Source: Paragordius varius
Lineage: Eukaryota > Nematomorpha
DNA: 64,000 nt
Assembly: GCA_964247055.1 (NCBI GenBank)
Contig: OZ176055.1
Span: forward strand, 2,604,001 to 2,668,000
Direction: 5' to 3'
Part shown: positions 60,341 through 64,000 of the stretch, piece by piece
How the letters are laid out: the number at the start of each line of letters is the position of its first letter
Numbering within the stretch: the stretch's first letter is position 1
Notes under the pieces: generated by a model
Database searches by the model: none
Told to the model about the DNA's origin: nothing
The model's input: only the letters and a program-made list of their open reading frames with translations
Position numbers and translations under genes: made by a program

Positions 60341-61320
60341 ACACACAGAGGTTGAGTTCGTCAAAAACTAGCGTTAAATTTTGTCAACCACGTCGAACTT
60401 TTATATTTAAAAAAAGAATATTTGCGGCACGCATTGCCATCAGAAGAAAAAAGCTGTGAAAATTATCGTTTGCTGGCAGAAACATATGGTGAACATGATT
60501 CATCGATTAACACATGGAAATCATGTGAAAGAGTTGGGCGCTCTAGTAGACCACACTAATACGAGATGCTAAAGTGCGATGATGACCCAACTTCAACTTA
60601 ATTAACAATTCATAAAATTACATGTACCACAAATCAATCATTGGATGTCTGCGATAAAATGCAACCCATATAATGGTTGAACGTAAATTGAAAATCGCAA
60701 AATTGAAATCTTGCCTTAACGTCACGAAAGAAAGATTATTATCAAATTAGGACGGGTGATTAGGTTTGAGCGGAAAAATCGTTGCTTTCTTGCCAAACCG
60801 GTCCATCAAAACCAAGACCAAATTCCTTTGATAAGAAGACTATGCGTGCCTGGTGGGACCAGAGAGGTTTTGTTTATTATGAAATTTTGAAGAAGGGTAA
60901 CACCTTAAAACAGCGCTTTCGCCAACCAACGATTAATTTACACCATGAATTAATCGAAAAACGACCGGAATCGGTTAGAAGATATAGCATTGGTTTGCTA
61001 CCTATGCTCTATCTGAAAACGACAGATTTGAACTTCGATGACATCTTCTCGCTCATCCGCTGATTATCTCTCCTGTAGGCGCCACCTGACTAATAAAACC
61101 TTACATGATTGGGGCCCACCCTCGCAGACTAGCACTTCAAAATTTTTCAAAGACTTTTGAAAATGGCTTGTGTTAATTCTTGGACCAAAATGTGGATTTT
61201 GATTCTTCGAACGTAATTTTATAGGATTAAGATCTGAGGAAGTGGCATACATAATAGGCGCATAACAACGGACATGCCTGAATTACATTTCAATTAAAGG
61301 GAGTTACATGTTGCCTATAT
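60340..61320 (+). pseudogene. Decayed mariner transposase
   Basis: The clearest part is 60782-61063: KKTMRAWWDQRGFVYYEILK, then RFRQPTINLHHELIEKRPE, matching the mariner transposase core (TMxCVWWDQxGVVYYELLK ... LxxALxEKRPE). Upstream fragments (AETYGEHDSSINTW, near 60470-60530, and NQSLDVCDKM, near 60630-60660) match the N-terminal helix-turn-helix region. Stops and frameshifts throughout show it is dead, and the conserved HDNA segment after EKRPE is not recognisable. Terminal repeats were not located. Confidence 0.75.
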
Positions 61321-62430
61321 TAAACATAGTGCGCATTTTCCATCGAAGGGGGGGGTTCCACCTTAGGGTATATTTATAAAAGCGCACAACGACAATTTAT
61401 TTTTTCATGAACGACCTAAATGATTACCTATGTACTTTTTTTTAATCTTACTAAAATATTTTTATGGACTCACTTTATGTAAAAATGCTAATTTAAGGAG
61501 TGGAGAACTGAAACTGACGGGTTAATTTAAGGCCCAACTCTATTAGTCTCATTCTTACGTAAAAACTCCTGTTATTGGTTTTTCTGGAATAAATATTGCT
61601 TTACAAAAAACGATTTTTGCGGACTGTGAAATCCCTCTTTCTCAACGGTGTAAAGGGCTGATGCCTATTTAAAATTTTTTTTAAAGCCGACACATTTTTC
61701 TAGATAAGCATATATTTGACTGTTAATGAACTTACATAGAACTTTGACCAACTGTATATAGTGGACGTATAATTAGATTCACGAGTTGGGTAATTTATCA
61801 TGGCTGAAACAGAAAAACAGTAAATCGAGCGCTCATTTATAAAGATATTAAAACAGTCTAAAAATTTAAAAATGAGTACAATTAAAATATCTGCAGATTG
61901 TGCCATTTGAAAAAATCTATCATCCAATAGCCATAATTTGTCAATTATCTAAATTGATTGAGAATATAAAATTTATCTGTATCGAAATAATTTAGTTTTT
62001 AAGTTAAATAAAATGGATAATATATCTATATTTTCAAAGTTAATACCAAAAATTTTCCAATTTCTTAGAAGGATAATTATAAATTATTTATAAAAACAAT
62101 TACGTATAGTGGGATTTTGATTTATTCTCAATTTTGATAAGAAATATAAAAATTTAATAACTAAACGCTTTAAACAATTACATTTACTGCATTGTTTACT
62201 GCCATTTTAAAAATAATTCAATATAAATTTATAAATGTGCATATGACTTCTAAGGAGATTAAAAAACCTAACGAAGAAAATATATTTAAAGAAATTTTGA
62301 ACTTCTAGGCAAATTAGAAAAAATATCATTGTTTTATAGGTTAGATTATTGTAAGTTTTGTACATATATAATAGCGTAAATCTCGTGCTGCTACGGAGCC
62401 CGAGGAAGTCCTTCGGACTTCTGGGGGGGG
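61320..62430. other. Non-coding region
   Basis: No gene recognised. A GC-rich patch at about 62385-62440 contains the short hairpin GAAGTCCTTCGGACTTC. Confidence 0.45.
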
Positions 62431-62797
62431 GGAGGAAAAATGGCAATTTACCGGGGGAGCGGGTAAAAAGAGGACCTAAATTAAAAAAGCGAGATGACTA
62501 TGTTCAGCGCAATCGAAAATAAGTAAACAAAAATCATATTTGAAATTGAATGATCCAACACGTTCTCCAAAAAATTGTCTCAAGGACATGATTTTTGTGC
62601 ACTTGGGTTTTCAAAAAAAAACCGTTTTTCACACGGGGTGGGCCCGAACTGGGGGCCTATTTTAAAAAAAGGGCGAAGCTATTGTCGGGACATTTATTAA
62701 TGATTATATTTTTTAAATGTTTGGATTTGATTGGGTCTACCGGTTTTCCGGTACCAGATCACTAAGCCAGCATTTTCCATTTTTATAAATATATAGA
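62430..62797 (-). mobile_element. Truncated Helitron copy 3
   Basis: The right end (minus strand TCTATATATTTATAAA after A, at 62797) and about 350 bases of interior match the 5' part of Helitron copy 1, including CCGGTTTTCCGGTACCAGATC. The 3' CTAG end is not present in recognisable form. Confidence 0.65.
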
Positions 62798-62919
62798 TTA
62801 CGAAATCGGTTATGAAAACCTTAAAATATATATTCTATGATTATTTATTTTAAATATGCTTAATTTTTCAGGCAAACTAATTTACATGGTGCGAATCGGG
62901 GAAAATATATCTTGATAAA

Positions 62920-63560
62920 AAATGCATGTTCTGATAAATGTATCCGGAGATTTTCACGGGGCTTTTTGAGCTTACGAAATTTTAGTAAATTATTATACTT
63001 TTAAGGTTAGTGCTTTATCTAAAAAGTAGCATAATTAGCGCACATCACATCAAATTAATTATTTGGATAAAAGTTTGGTATTTAAACGAAAATTATAAAA
63101 TATTGAAAAGCGAAACAATATTTATATTAAATTTTAATTATTTGATGTAGGTGAAAGTTTTAAATTTGGGTTGGACAATTTTACTTCAAGCTTGCGTGAT
63201 AGGATACTAATTACTGTGCGTAAAATGGGCGGTATAAAAATAACCTGATGAAAAAATTTATTCTTATCGGAAAATGTATCAGGAATATCATGATACCTTT
63301 GGTTTTGGATCTTGTGATAACTGTTTCATATCAGGAAATGGCGAAATTAGTGCTCTTTTTATTTAATAAAATTTTGGAAAAAATGCTTCTTCTAAAATAT
63401 ACACTAAAATATATCAACTACATAATAGCAAAACAATATTTTTAAATTTTAATTCATGATGTGGGTAAATTTTTTAATCTTTGATCAATTCTCTTAAAAT
63501 AAACACAACGAGATTGCGCGATAATTCTAACACTCCATGACTTTTCCACTTTTTTGTCCG
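62920..63560 (+). repeat. Repeat family R3, copies 3 and 4 in tandem
   Basis: Two successive units, at about 62920-63240 and 63250-63560. Each has a TTCTGATA- or TTCTTATCGG-type start, TGTATC-AGGA, a block ending in GCGAAACAATATTT or GCAAAACAATATTT, and a GATGTRGGTRAA block. Confidence 0.5.
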
Positions 63561-63579
63561 CGATGACATAGAAGTACTT

Positions 63580-64000
63580 TTATATCCCTGAGCGCGATCT
63601 TGCAATAAACTACTGTTTTGAACGTTATTTTAGTTAATTTAATTATCAAACATTGTTTTCTTGTATTAGATAAATATTTATATTTTTTACAGTTTTATTA
63701 CTCCAAGTCTAAAATTGGAACAGCTCCATAACACGTTTGAACAAAACAGCTGATTTTAGAATCAATAATTATCAAGTTCTGGTAGGCGACTTATTTACTA
63801 ACCATAATATACATTTATTTGCCTATTATAATAGCAATTTAAAATAAAAAAATGGCGGCGAAAAAGTTTGAAATGGGAATTTTTTTAATTTTATTTTTAT
63901 TAAAAAAAGTTGTATATGATCAAAAGGCTAAAAAGCATATCTTTGGCCTTATACCTAAATTTTTATAAGATAATTAAATTAAATCGCTCTGGGATTTAAA
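63580..64000 (-). repeat. Interspersed repeat family R2, inverted copy reaching the window end
   Basis: Reversed, it contains CCCAGAGCGATTTAA, ATATGCTTTTTAGCC and CATTTCAAACTTTTTCGCCG, in the order seen in the plus-strand copies. It runs off the window. Confidence 0.5.

Overview
The window is AT-rich animal DNA. Coding exons are small and separated by AT-rich introns with GT...AG ends, poly-A signals are AATAAA, and repeats are abundant. No bacterial features were seen. The best-recognised gene, a Zfh1/ZEB zinc-finger repressor, is closest in its finger sequences to arthropod Zfh1. Together with the Helitron, hAT, mariner and Ty3/Gypsy content this suggests an arthropod. I cannot name the species from sequence alone.

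Layout. 213-10,497 (minus): a seven-exon zfh1/ZEB gene whose exon phases all join, giving 1,117 codons with 4 N-terminal and 3 C-terminal fingers and a CtBP motif, but no recognisable homeodomain. 10.5-21.4 kb: non-coding, with a dense cluster of ZEB-type E2 boxes about 2.6 kb upstream of the zfh1 ATG, a hAT relic and other repeats. 21.4-25.75 kb: repeat-rich. A hAT element with an 8-bp target duplication is split by a non-autonomous Helitron, and more decayed Helitron-like sequence follows. 25,906-26,324 (minus): a GSKIP-like gene. 26,370-36,099 (plus): a complete 14-exon cystathionine beta-synthase (CBS) gene of 532 codons. The two genes are head to head with only 45 bp between their ATGs. 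CBS introns hold several small inverted-repeat elements. 37.4-39.4 kb: a second, 2-kb Helitron copy. 39.47-43.63 kb: an old, broken Ty3/Gypsy element. 43.6-47.4 kb: no gene, with a composite inverted repeat. 47,442-51,731: a much younger Ty3/Gypsy element with almost identical LTRs and a 5-bp target duplication. 51.7-57.9 kb: non-coding, with nested MITEs and a recurring (TA)n-centred repeat. 57,905-59,584 (minus): an intronless seven-helix receptor with an altered DRY motif. 60.3-61.3 kb: a decayed mariner. 61.3-64 kb: repeats.

Functionally the four host genes do not form a pathway. Zfh1/ZEB is a transcriptional repressor, CBS starts trans-sulfuration, GSKIP is a small GSK3-binding protein and the receptor is an orphan. 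CBS and GSKIP probably share a bidirectional promoter. I found no clearly new biological system. The most notable points are the homeodomain-less Zfh1 with its possible autoregulatory site cluster, the CBS/GSKIP divergent pair with a candidate ultrashort intron and no heme-binding N-terminus, the DRY-less receptor, and a Helitron whose exact ends are fixed by a paralogous empty site.
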